Source of the DNA: Lachnospiraceae bacterium
Lineage (GTDB): Bacteria; Bacillota; Clostridia; Lachnospirales; Lachnospiraceae
Direction: 5' to 3'
DNA: 7,176 nucleotides
Assembly: GCA_900753685.1 (NCBI GenBank)
Contig: CAAEAB010000075.1
Coordinates: 1-7,176, forward strand
Position numbers and translations under genes: made by a program. Positions within the stretch are counted from its first letter, which is position 1. Each line of letters starts with the position of its first letter. The notes below the pieces were generated by a model. It was not told where the DNA came from. It ran no database searches and worked only from the letters and a program-made list of their open reading frames with translations. This document shows positions 1-5,960 of the stretch, piece after piece.

Positions 1-470
1 ACAATGACGCCGACAACGCCGCCGGTAAGAATCGTTACTGCCGGTGTGACAAGTAAATCCAATTTTGTCCGGCCAGCCACCAGATGTCCAAGCTCAATAC
101 CTATATAAGCAGCCACAAAGGCGCCCAGCGGTTCTCCCGGCCCGGAGAGGACTAAAGCCCCGCTTTCTGCAAACAATGTCCCCGCCGAAATAGCGCTGGC
201 GTAGGCGCCAATCATTCCGGCCGCCGCCGCAGACAAGGTCACATAAATCGACTCCTTATACTTATAGGCCACGCCCACACCGATGCCAGCTCCAGTTAAT
301 CGCTGGGCCATCAGGGCAAATGCGGATATGTACATGCCGATATTTCCGCCGATCAGATCACCCACCTGTTTCAAAATCGTCCCGATGATCAGTGTTGAAA
401 AAAGTCCCAACGCCATTCCGCTGAGGCCATCAATAAAAACATGGGACAAAAACTTCTGAATTGCTTTCAT
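1..470 (-). CDS. PfoR/PTS_EIIC_2-family membrane protein, N-terminal part (runs off left edge)
   Basis: The first 156 codons of an integral membrane protein are present; the C-terminal part lies outside the window. The translation begins MKAIQKFLSHVFIDGLSGMA and is rich in Gly/Ala hydrophobic segments. Recognisable stretches are GLFSTLIIGTILKQ, TGAGIGVGVAYK, GPGEPLGAFVAAYIGIELGH and KLDLLVTPAVTILTGG, which fit the family annotated as PTS sugar transporter subunit IIC (PTS_EIIC_2), also called PfoR-like. Family members are multi-spanning proteins of roughly 340 residues, so just under half is seen. No IIA or IIB domain or gene is visible, so sugar phosphotransfer is not supported here. The ATG at 468-470 follows GAGGAG, which overlaps the niaR stop, with 14 nt between the two genes, so cotranscription with niaR is likely. 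The substrate is unknown; a niacin-related one is inferred only from the neighbour. Confidence 0.8.
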   Translation of the reverse strand, partial: MKAIQKFLSHVFIDGLSGMALGLFSTLIIGTILKQVGDLIGGNIGMYISAFALMAQRLTGAGIGVGVAYKYKESIYVTLSAAAAGMIGAYASAISAGTLFAESGALVLSGPGEPLGAFVAAYIGIELGHLVAGRTKLDLLVTPAVTILTGGVVGVI

Positions 471-484
471 TTACATTATCTCCT

Positions 485-1006
485 CTACTCTGCGACCAGA
501 TATCCCCGCTCTCTCAAATCCCTTTCGATATTATCCAATATCCGCTCTGAAGCCGCCTCCACTGTATGAATGTGGATACCATTAGATAATTGGAGCAGCG
601 GTCCGGCCTTACTGGATCCCATACGCTCATAAAACGCCAGGATATCCTGCCTGTTTTCAAGAATTAAATCCGCCTGTATCTGGCCGTAGACATCATGGGC
701 AACAATAACATTCAATACCTTTCCTCCGTTATCAACGATCAGAGAAAGCTCATCGACAATCTGTTCCTTCGTATGATTAACCATATAAGAACGGCGGTAT
801 TTTTTTGCAGGCCCCTGCGTATATAAAATATAACCCTTCGGTGTGGCAAAAATCTCCGCGCTGCCGGCCCGCAGCAGGGCGATGTCCTGAACGATCACCT
901 GACGGCTGACGCCGAGCGCTTTTGAAAGGACGCTTCCCGAGACCGGACCCGAACTGTTTTTTAAAACATCCAACAGCCTTTTTCTACGGATTTCACTTTC
1001 AACCAT
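485..1006 (-). CDS. niaR: NiaR-type transcriptional repressor of niacin/NAD metabolism (HTH_11 + 3H domain)
   Basis: A 173-residue cytoplasmic DNA-binding regulator. Residues about 5-60 form an HTH_11 winged helix (VLSKALGVSRQVIVQDIALL is the recognition region, followed by the wing GYIL). Residues about 74-170 form a 3H domain with conserved histidines at H78, H104 and H145/H147. H78, E86, H145 and H147 have the same spacing as the metal-binding residues I recall from the Thermotoga maritima homologue (H79, E87, H144, H146). Known family members bind nicotinate or nicotinamide as corepressor and repress niacin uptake and NAD biosynthesis genes. The start is the ATG at 1004-1006, because AGGAGG at 1015-1020 lies 8 nt upstream. 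A GTG at 1013-1015 would add three residues but overlaps the Shine-Dalgarno. The gene is read from its own promoter, divergently from the plus-strand operon, and leads into the PfoR-like gene. Confidence 0.9.
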   Translation of the reverse strand: MVESEIRRKRLLDVLKNSSGPVSGSVLSKALGVSRQVIVQDIALLRAGSAEIFATPKGYILYTQGPAKKYRRSYMVNHTKEQIVDELSLIVDNGGKVLNVIVAHDVYGQIQADLILENRQDILAFYERMGSSKAGPLLQLSNGIHIHTVEAASERILDNIERDLRERGYLVAE

Positions 1007-1014
1007 AGATTTCA

Positions 1015-1020
1015 CCTCCT
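1015..1020 (-). promoter_or_regulatory. niaR ribosome binding site (decides the start)
   Basis: On the minus strand AGGAGG is perfect and sits 8 nt before the ATG at 1004-1006. It overlaps the upstream in-frame GTG (1013-1015), which therefore cannot be the main initiation codon. Confidence 0.85.
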
Positions 1021-1048
1021 GAATCGCCTGTTACATAGTTTCTTAATG

Positions 1049-1077
1049 ATTATAGCACAGGAAAGGCCATATGTGAC
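1049..1077 (-). promoter_or_regulatory. niaR promoter (extended -10)
   Basis: The minus strand has a perfect -10 TATAAT at 1049-1054, preceded by TGC to give an extended -10 (TGCTATAAT). At 17 nt spacing the -35 is GTCACA (1072-1077), matching the consensus at four of six positions. The extended -10 would compensate for this weak -35. The expected transcription start is near 1042, giving a leader of about 36 nt, too short for a riboswitch. The -35 lies inside the palindrome at 1069-1081. Confidence 0.7.
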
Positions 1078-1081
1078 ATAT
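1069..1081. promoter_or_regulatory. Perfect 13-bp palindrome, candidate NiaR operator
   Basis: ATATGTGACATAT is a 6+1+6 perfect inverted repeat. It covers the -35 of the niaR promoter and lies 18 bp upstream of the -35 of the divergent plus-strand promoter. The position is right for autorepression by a dimeric regulator such as NiaR. Assignment to NiaR is inferred from position; I have not matched it to a known NiaR motif. Confidence 0.5.
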
Positions 1082-1099
1082 TTTTTCATGAAATAATCC

Positions 1100-1128
1100 T
1101 TGATTCCCCGGCTTCTCTCCGCTATAAT
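1100..1128 (+). promoter_or_regulatory. Sigma-A-type promoter of the plus-strand operon
   Basis: TTGATT at 1100-1105 is a -35 matching four of six consensus bases, followed by an ideal 17-nt spacer and a perfect -10 TATAAT at 1123-1128. Transcription should start near 1135, about 20 nt before the ATG of the 89-residue gene, just ahead of its ribosome binding site. Confidence 0.75.
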
Positions 1129-1155
1129 GCAGTAGTGTAAAAGGAGTTGGAAACG

Positions 1156-1425
1156 ATGTTTCGCATGTGGATGAAAATTTTTAAGGAAAACCGGCTGCTA
1201 CAGGATACGGTTATTACCATGAACGATCCTGAAATGAGCCGGACCGCTAAAGTATTCCAGGCCGTATATGACGCCTGTCTTATCTTTGATCTGTCGCAGC
1301 CCATCTGGCTGGACGCCAATATAAGGGAATTTAAACGGCATAACAAAACCCGTTTTACCCAGGATAATTTTGTTGAAGAAATCCCTTTTGATTTTTTGGA
1401 AATTCATGTGATTGAAGAGGATTGA
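1156..1425 (+). CDS. Conserved hypothetical protein, 89 aa
   Basis: A small, probably cytoplasmic protein with no signal peptide or membrane segment and no catalytic motif I recognise. The C-terminal half looks strongly constrained: PIWLDANIREFKRHNKTRF at about 49-67, then TQDNF and the acidic end FLEIHVIEED. I recall similar short proteins of about this length in Lachnospiraceae and related Clostridia, without an assigned function. The ATG at 1156 is preferred because AAAAGGAG (1139-1146) lies 9 nt upstream; the in-frame TTG at 1147 directly abuts that site and is too close. The gene has its own sigma-A promoter and ends against the antiporter gene (stop 1423-1425, next ATG 1431), so they are almost certainly cotranscribed. 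That is weak evidence for a related role. Confidence 0.8.
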   Translation: MFRMWMKIFKENRLLQDTVITMNDPEMSRTAKVFQAVYDACLIFDLSQPIWLDANIREFKRHNKTRFTQDNFVEEIPFDFLEIHVIEED

Positions 1426-1430
1426 AAATT

Positions 1431-2348
1431 ATGATGTATATATTATTGATTATCGGCTTTTTCCTGCTCGTTAAAGGCGCAGACTATTTTGTAGAAGGCA
1501 GCTCAGCTATTGCCAGACTTTTAAAAGTACCCTCGGTAGTTATCGGTCTGACCATCGTCGCTATGGGTACCAGCGCCCCGGAAGCCGCTGTCAGTATCAC
1601 CGCCAGCTTATCCGGAAGCAATGAACTGGCCTTGAGCAATGTTATCGGTTCTAATTTTTTTAATTTAGTATTTATCGTCGGCATCTGCGCCCTCATACGG
1701 CCTTTTATCGTAGACCAGAGTATTTTGAAACGGGATTTTCCCATCGCCCTTTTAAGCTCTGCTCTGCTGTTATTTTTTATCCGTGACAACGCTCTCTCCA
1801 GAACGGAAGGATTGATTTTCCTCGTTTTGATGGCTACATATCTGACGGTCACTGTGATCTCCGCCATCCGAAATCCCATCAATGTCGATGACATACATCT
1901 TCTTCCAATGCATACCAGCCTGCTTTATGTCGTCCTCGGACTGGCTGCCATTATCGTCGGCGGCAATCTGGTCGTAGACAATGCCTGCCGGATTGCCGCG
2001 GCCTTCGGTCTCAGTGAAACCCTGATCGGACTGACCATCGTCGCCATCGGCACTTCCCTCCCCGAGCTAGTCACCTCCATCACTGCTTCCAGAAAAGGGG
2101 AGAGCGGCCTGGCCCTCGGAAATGTCGTCGGATCCAATATTTTTAATATTATGTTTATCCTCGGTATGTCCTCAACGCTTCATCCGATCGCCGCCGAAGC
2201 TGTCGCCTTTACCGATATTCTAATTTTAATCACTCTGACTCTGAGCATCTATATTTTCTGCAAACTTCGCGGACAAATGGGACGCCTGATGGGCTTTGCC
2301 TGCGCGGCCGCCTACATTATCTATTCCATCTACATCATATTGCGTTAA
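1431..2348 (+). CDS. Sodium/calcium antiporter of the CaCA family (YrbG-like)
   Basis: A 305-residue inner-membrane antiporter expected to exchange Ca2+ for Na+ or H+. It shows the two inverted alpha-repeats of the CaCA superfamily. Repeat 1 has GTSAPE at 46-51 and SNVIGSN at 69-75; repeat 2 has GTSLPE at 207-212 and GNVVGSN at 230-236. The Glu of each G-T-S-x-P-E motif (E51, E212) is the expected ion-binding residue. About ten hydrophobic segments are spread along the chain, and length is normal for bacterial YrbG-type proteins. The ATG at 1431 lies 10 nt after GAAGAGG (1414-1420). A TTG at 1422 would overlap the upstream stop but is only 1 nt from that site, so it is rejected; ATG 1434 is an alternative. 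Family assignment is firm; the ion transported is not shown by the sequence. Confidence 0.93.
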   Translation: MMYILLIIGFFLLVKGADYFVEGSSAIARLLKVPSVVIGLTIVAMGTSAPEAAVSITASLSGSNELALSNVIGSNFFNLVFIVGICALIRPFIVDQSILKRDFPIALLSSALLLFFIRDNALSRTEGLIFLVLMATYLTVTVISAIRNPINVDDIHLLPMHTSLLYVVLGLAAIIVGGNLVVDNACRIAAAFGLSETLIGLTIVAIGTSLPELVTSITASRKGESGLALGNVVGSNIFNIMFILGMSSTLHPIAAEAVAFTDILILITLTLSIYIFCKLRGQMGRLMGFACAAAYIIYSIYIILR

Positions 2349-2350
2349 GA

Positions 2351-2372
2351 GGGAGGAATATTTCTTCCTCCC
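2351..2372 (+). terminator. Intergenic hairpin without T-tract (weak terminator or mRNA-processing stem)
   Basis: GGGAGGAA (2351-2358) pairs perfectly with TTCCTCCC (2365-2372) around a 6-nt loop, 2 nt after the antiporter stop. The sequence after it (GTCTCATAAATTG) has no T run, so strong intrinsic termination is not expected. It may give partial termination or stabilise the upstream mRNA, lowering expression of the deacetylase relative to the first two genes. Confidence 0.5.
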
Positions 2373-2404
2373 GTCTCATAAATTGAACAAAAACGGAGTT
2401 TTCC

Positions 2405-3112
2405 ATGAAAATATTTCTGAAAACCGGCTGTATTGTCTGCGCCCTTTTTCTTCTCGGCGCTCTTTTTTATGAATGGATTCATTCGAATATTTATATTACC
2501 ACCTCGGCCCACCCGGACCCTCACCCCATTTCCCACTTAAATACAGAGCAACCGGTCATTGCCCTGACCTTTGATACCGCCGCCGGCAGCGACAGCACCG
2601 ACAAGATACTGGATATCCTTGATAAATATAAAATAACGGCCACCTTTTTTATCACAGGAGGCTGGGCAGAAAAAAATCCAGACACACTGAAACGTATCGC
2701 CGATTCCGGCTATGAACTGGGAAATCACAGTGAGAATCACAAAAATATGGAATCTATGTCCGACGAAGAGTGTCGCCGGGAAATCATGTCCGTCCACGAA
2801 GCGGTAAAATCACTGACCGGTGTGGAAATGGACCTTTTCCGCCCGCCCTACGGTGCCTGCAATTCTCAGCTCATCCAAAGCGCCGAAGACTGCGGCTACG
2901 CTACGGTCAGCTGGGACTGCGATTCCATGGACTGGAAAGACTATGGCGCCGAAACGATCGTTAAGACCGTCTGCGAAAATCCAAAACTTAAAAACGGCTC
3001 CATTATCCGCATGAACTGCAGCGCTAAGTATACACCGGAAGCCCTGGAAACCATTATTTCCAACCTAAAAGAAAGAGGCTTTCAATTCAAGCCTCTCTCT
3101 GAATATCTGTAA
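2405..3112 (+). CDS. Polysaccharide deacetylase (NodB domain, PdaB-like), membrane anchored, atypical active site
   Basis: A 235-residue protein with an N-terminal hydrophobic segment (about 5-24) suited to a signal anchor, then a short linker and a NodB carbohydrate esterase 4 domain (about 50-235) outside the membrane. Motif 1 is TFDT (55-58): the catalytic-base Asp D57 is kept, but the usual second, metal-binding Asp is Thr. Motif 2 is NHSENH with metal-ligand H108 and H112. Motif 3 is RPPYG (146-150) and motif 4 is WDCDSMDW (170-177). Motif 5, normally L-x-H with a catalytic His (as in ILMHNGAKYT-type sequences), reads IIRMNCSAKYT, with Asn at 204. Motif-1 variation is common in PdaB-like enzymes; loss of the motif-5 His is not, and may reduce activity. 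GGAG at 2395-2398 precedes the ATG by 6 nt. Relatives remove acetyl groups from peptidoglycan or are sporulation-associated; the substrate here is unknown. Confidence 0.88.
   Translation: MKIFLKTGCIVCALFLLGALFYEWIHSNIYITTSAHPDPHPISHLNTEQPVIALTFDTAAGSDSTDKILDILDKYKITATFFITGGWAEKNPDTLKRIADSGYELGNHSENHKNMESMSDEECRREIMSVHEAVKSLTGVEMDLFRPPYGACNSQLIQSAEDCGYATVSWDCDSMDWKDYGAETIVKTVCENPKLKNGSIIRMNCSAKYTPEALETIISNLKERGFQFKPLSEYL
3067..3096 (-). terminator. Intrinsic terminator of the pnp-trkA-trkH operon, inside the convergent deacetylase gene
   Basis: On the minus strand AGAGGCTT and AAGCCTCT form a perfect 8-bp stem (3074-3096) with a 7-nt loop, followed at once by TTCTTTT. It begins 19 nt after the trkH stop, the usual distance for an intrinsic terminator. 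It lies in the last codons of the deacetylase (around KERGFQFKPLSEY). On the plus strand the stem is not followed directly by a T run, so it is expected to work in one direction. Confidence 0.7.
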
Positions 3113-3115
3113 TAT

Positions 3116-4555
3116 TTATTTTTTCCATGTGGACGGCGCAAACAAAAGAAGGATTGGAAAAATCTCCAGACGTCCGATCAGCATATCCAAAGACAGCACA
3201 ATCTTGGATACAATAGAATAGGAAGCAAAATTAGAAACCGGTCCCACAGCGCCAAATCCAGGGCCAATATTGTTAAATGTGGCCGCCACCGCAGAAAAAT
3301 TCGTTTCCAGGTCAAAGCCATCGACACTGATGATGAGTAGTGATAAAACAAAAATAACCAGATAGGCCGAAAGAAAAGCAAACACCGACCGGAGTACAAC
3401 GCTGTCGAGAGTCTTGCCTTCCAGTTTTATGAGCCGGATACTCCTAGGATGGATAAGCGAGCCCATTTCTCTTTTCACCGATTTTAAATAAATAACAATT
3501 CTTGAAACCTTGATGCCGCCGCCGGTACTGCCGGCACAGGCTCCGATAAACATCAACGTCAGAAGAATCCCCTTTGAAAAGGTCGGCCACAGATCAAAAT
3601 TCACTGTAGAATATCCCGTTGTCGTCATAACCGAGGCCGCCTGAAACGCCGCATGATGGAAGTGGTCAAAAATTGTTCCGACCTCACCACTTAAATTAAC
3701 CGTCATCAAAATGACCGCCCCAAAATAAATTCCAAAATACCACCGAACCTCTTCCATGGAAAAGGCTTCCTTCGCTTTCCGATAAAGAATTAAAAAGTAT
3801 AATGTGAAATTCACACCAAAAAGCAACATGAAAACGGTGGTAACCGCCTGAAGATAGGTGCTATAGCTTCCCAGACTGGTATTTAACATACCAAAGCCTC
3901 CGGTACCCGCCGTACCAAAGGAAATACACAGGGCATCAAATATCGGCATACGTCCGAGAATAAGTAAAATGAACATAATCACAGTCATGCCCAGATATAT
4001 TTTATAAAGCATTATGGCCGTCGCTCTCAGCCGGGGTACCAGCTTGGAAACCGACGGTCCCGGCGACTCAGCCTTCATCAGCTGGAGATTATGCTCACCG
4101 CCAGCCAGGGGCAAAACAGCAAGGATAAACACAAGAACTCCCATGCCGCCGACCCAGTGGGAAAAGCTTCGCCAGAGCAGCATACATCTGGACAAAGCTT
4201 CGACATCTGGAAGAATACTTGCCCCGGTCGTTGTAAATCCTGAAATAATCTCAAACATGGCGTCCACAAAAGACGGTATTTCTCCGGAAATTACAAATGG
4301 GAGACATCCCATAATACTCATTACAATCCAACCAAGGGCCACCGTAATATACCCTTCCTTGGCATAATAGGCCGTCTTTTTGGGCTTTTTCAAGGACAAA
4401 AGCGCCCCGGCAGCCAGACAAGCCGCCGCTGTAATGACAAAAGCAAATCCACTCCGTTCCTGATAAACTACCGCTGCAATCATAGGGATCACCATCAAAC
4501 AGGCTTCCACTTTTAAGATGCAGCCGATTATGTATCGTATACTTCCGTAATTCAT
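3116..4555 (-). CDS. trkH: Potassium uptake protein TrkH, K+-translocating subunit
   Basis: A 479-residue integral membrane protein that forms the K+ pore of the Trk system. The four pore-loop filters of the TrkH/KtrB family are visible: TTTGAS (108-113), TAGTGG (215-220), TTTGYS (311-316) and NNIGPG (428-433). GACAGSTGGGIKVSRI (338-353), in the region of the intramembrane gating loop, and the C-terminal GRLEIFPIL (461-469) are also family signatures. Length is normal for TrkH. The start ATG (4553-4555) lies 3 nt after the trkA stop, and its Shine-Dalgarno GAGG (4562-4565) is within the last codons of trkA, suggesting translational coupling. The adjacent two-RCK TrkA supports a Trk rather than a Ktr system. 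The gene converges on the deacetylase with only 3 nt between stop codons. Confidence 0.95.
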   Translation of the reverse strand: MNYGSIRYIIGCILKVEACLMVIPMIAAVVYQERSGFAFVITAAACLAAGALLSLKKPKKTAYYAKEGYITVALGWIVMSIMGCLPFVISGEIPSFVDAMFEIISGFTTTGASILPDVEALSRCMLLWRSFSHWVGGMGVLVFILAVLPLAGGEHNLQLMKAESPGPSVSKLVPRLRATAIMLYKIYLGMTVIMFILLILGRMPIFDALCISFGTAGTGGFGMLNTSLGSYSTYLQAVTTVFMLLFGVNFTLYFLILYRKAKEAFSMEEVRWYFGIYFGAVILMTVNLSGEVGTIFDHFHHAAFQAASVMTTTGYSTVNFDLWPTFSKGILLTLMFIGACAGSTGGGIKVSRIVIYLKSVKREMGSLIHPRSIRLIKLEGKTLDSVVLRSVFAFLSAYLVIFVLSLLIISVDGFDLETNFSAVAATFNNIGPGFGAVGPVSNFASYSIVSKIVLSLDMLIGRLEIFPILLLFAPSTWKK

Positions 4556-4558
4556 AGG

Positions 4559-5938
4559 CTACCTCACCGCTCCGTCTAAAATATCCTCCAGACGATTTAA
4601 GTGGCGCCCCGTCGTTACGACGACCACCTTATCGCCGGATAAAATCTTATCCTGTCCAGAGGGTATAATGACTTTATTTGCCCGCATAATACTGCAGATC
4701 AACAGATTCGATTTTAATTTTAAATTCATCAGCGGCGTATCCGTCACCTTCGACTGGTCTTCCACAGAAAATTCCAGAGCTTCCGCCTTACCATCAGCAA
4801 TCCAGTAAACCATATCTACCTTACTGTCCCGCTCGTTAATCCGGCTGTTTTCCATATCCCGGACATATTGTATAATATGTTCCGCCGTCAAATATTTCGG
4901 ACTGATGATACTTCCCACCGGGATACTGCGTACAATCCCTTCAAAGGCAATCTTATTAATCTTTGTAATGAGCTTGGCCTTCGATGCCTGATGGGCATAG
5001 AGGGAAAGCATGATATTCTCCTCGTCAAAATTGGTCAGCGCCACAAAGGCATCCATCTGCTCCAGCCCTTCTTCTAAAAGCAGCTTGCTGTCCGCCGCAT
5101 CGCCGTAAATGATCGTGGCCTTATCCAGCGCCTCGCTCAGCTCATTGCACCGCTGTAAATTACTCTCGATAATTGTTGTATTTACCTTCGCTTTCAACAG
5201 TCTCTGCGCCAGATAATAAGCGATGGTACCACCGCCGGCGATCATCACATTACGAATCGGCCGCGCCTGAATACCAATGATATTGAACAGACGGTTCATA
5301 TCCTCCGCCGGTGCAATCATGGAAATCCTATCACCCTCCATCATCACTGTATTACCGCTCGGAATAAGAATCCCATCTCCGCGCTCCAAAATACAGACAA
5401 GAAAATGGTTTCCGTATTTGACAGCCGCATCCATGACCCGAAGCTGATGCCACGGTGAACCCTTCGGTATCTCCAGACGCACCATGTAAGCCCGTCCCTT
5501 AGCAAAGGTATCCACCTCCAGCGCCGACGGCACCTGGATTAGTCGCGCAATATCCCTGGCCGTCGCCAGCTCCGGATTAATCGCCACAGACAGTCCAAGC
5601 TCTTCTTTAATGAATCCAATCTCATCCACATACTCCGGATTTCTCACACGGGCAATCGTCCGGCAATTTCCGGCCTTCTTCGCAATGAGACAGCTTAAAA
5701 GATTGACTTCGTCATGCCCGGTCACGGCAATTAATAAATCCGCATCCTCAACGCCGGCCTCCTTCTGCATCTTATAGCTGTTGCCTGTACCGATATAACC
5801 GATGACATCCAACGCATCCACAGCCGCCTGCACCCGTTCCGCCCGCGGCTCAATGACCGTAATTTCATGCCCTTCCTCACTAAGCTGTTCTGCAAGGGTA
5901 TACCCCACCTTGCCGCAGCCTGCAACAATAATCTTCAT
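4559..5938 (-). CDS. trkA: Trk system potassium uptake regulatory protein TrkA (tandem RCK)
   Basis: A 459-residue cytoplasmic regulator that assembles beneath TrkH and gates it in response to bound nucleotide. It has the full tandem layout: RCK_N 1 (1-120), RCK_C 1 (about 140-220), RCK_N 2 (about 228-345) and RCK_C 2 (about 375-455). The first Rossmann loop is canonical, GCGKVG at 7-12, with acidic E30 at the end of strand 2, typical of NAD(H) binding. The second reads GGGTIA at 235-240, with Ala in place of the last Gly, and has E258 at the strand-2 position, so nucleotide preference may differ there. The ATG at 5936-5938 follows GAGG at 5946-5949 by 7 nt. It lies 22 nt after pnp and 3 nt before trkH. 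Length matches standard TrkA. Confidence 0.95.
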   Translation of the reverse strand: MKIIVAGCGKVGYTLAEQLSEEGHEITVIEPRAERVQAAVDALDVIGYIGTGNSYKMQKEAGVEDADLLIAVTGHDEVNLLSCLIAKKAGNCRTIARVRNPEYVDEIGFIKEELGLSVAINPELATARDIARLIQVPSALEVDTFAKGRAYMVRLEIPKGSPWHQLRVMDAAVKYGNHFLVCILERGDGILIPSGNTVMMEGDRISMIAPAEDMNRLFNIIGIQARPIRNVMIAGGGTIAYYLAQRLLKAKVNTTIIESNLQRCNELSEALDKATIIYGDAADSKLLLEEGLEQMDAFVALTNFDEENIMLSLYAHQASKAKLITKINKIAFEGIVRSIPVGSIISPKYLTAEHIIQYVRDMENSRINERDSKVDMVYWIADGKAEALEFSVEDQSKVTDTPLMNLKLKSNLLICSIMRANKVIIPSGQDKILSGDKVVVVTTGRHLNRLEDILDGAVR

Positions 5939-5960
5939 AACCTTACCTCATAACCCTTTT

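Noticed and set aside
1007..1015. GTG start giving a 176-residue NiaR
   Set aside because: The GTG overlaps the perfect AGGAGG, which is correctly spaced for the ATG at 1004-1006.
1147..1155. TTG start for the 89-aa protein
   Set aside because: It abuts the ribosome binding site AAAAGGAG; the ATG at 1156 has the right spacing.
1016..1155. Riboswitch or leader RNA in the divergent intergenic region
   Set aside because: Predicted leaders are only about 20 and 36 nt, too short for a structured riboswitch.
1122..1407. Minus-strand open frames opposite the 89-aa gene
   Set aside because: No ribosome binding site, no family resemblance, and fully antisense to a gene with a promoter and a constrained sequence.
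1422..1430. TTG start of the antiporter overlapping the upstream stop
   Set aside because: Only 1 nt from GAAGAGG, too close for initiation; ATG 1431 is well placed.
1484..2137. Minus-strand open frames opposite the antiporter gene
   Set aside because: Antisense shadows of a clear CaCA gene; low-complexity translations with no recognisable domain.
2770..3014. Overlapping plus-strand frames within the deacetylase
   Set aside because: Arg/Pro-rich translations in alternative frames of a gene with intact NodB motifs.
4014..4367. 117-codon plus-strand open frame opposite trkH
   Set aside because: Antisense to a canonical TrkH with conserved pore loops; no ribosome binding site or known domain seen.
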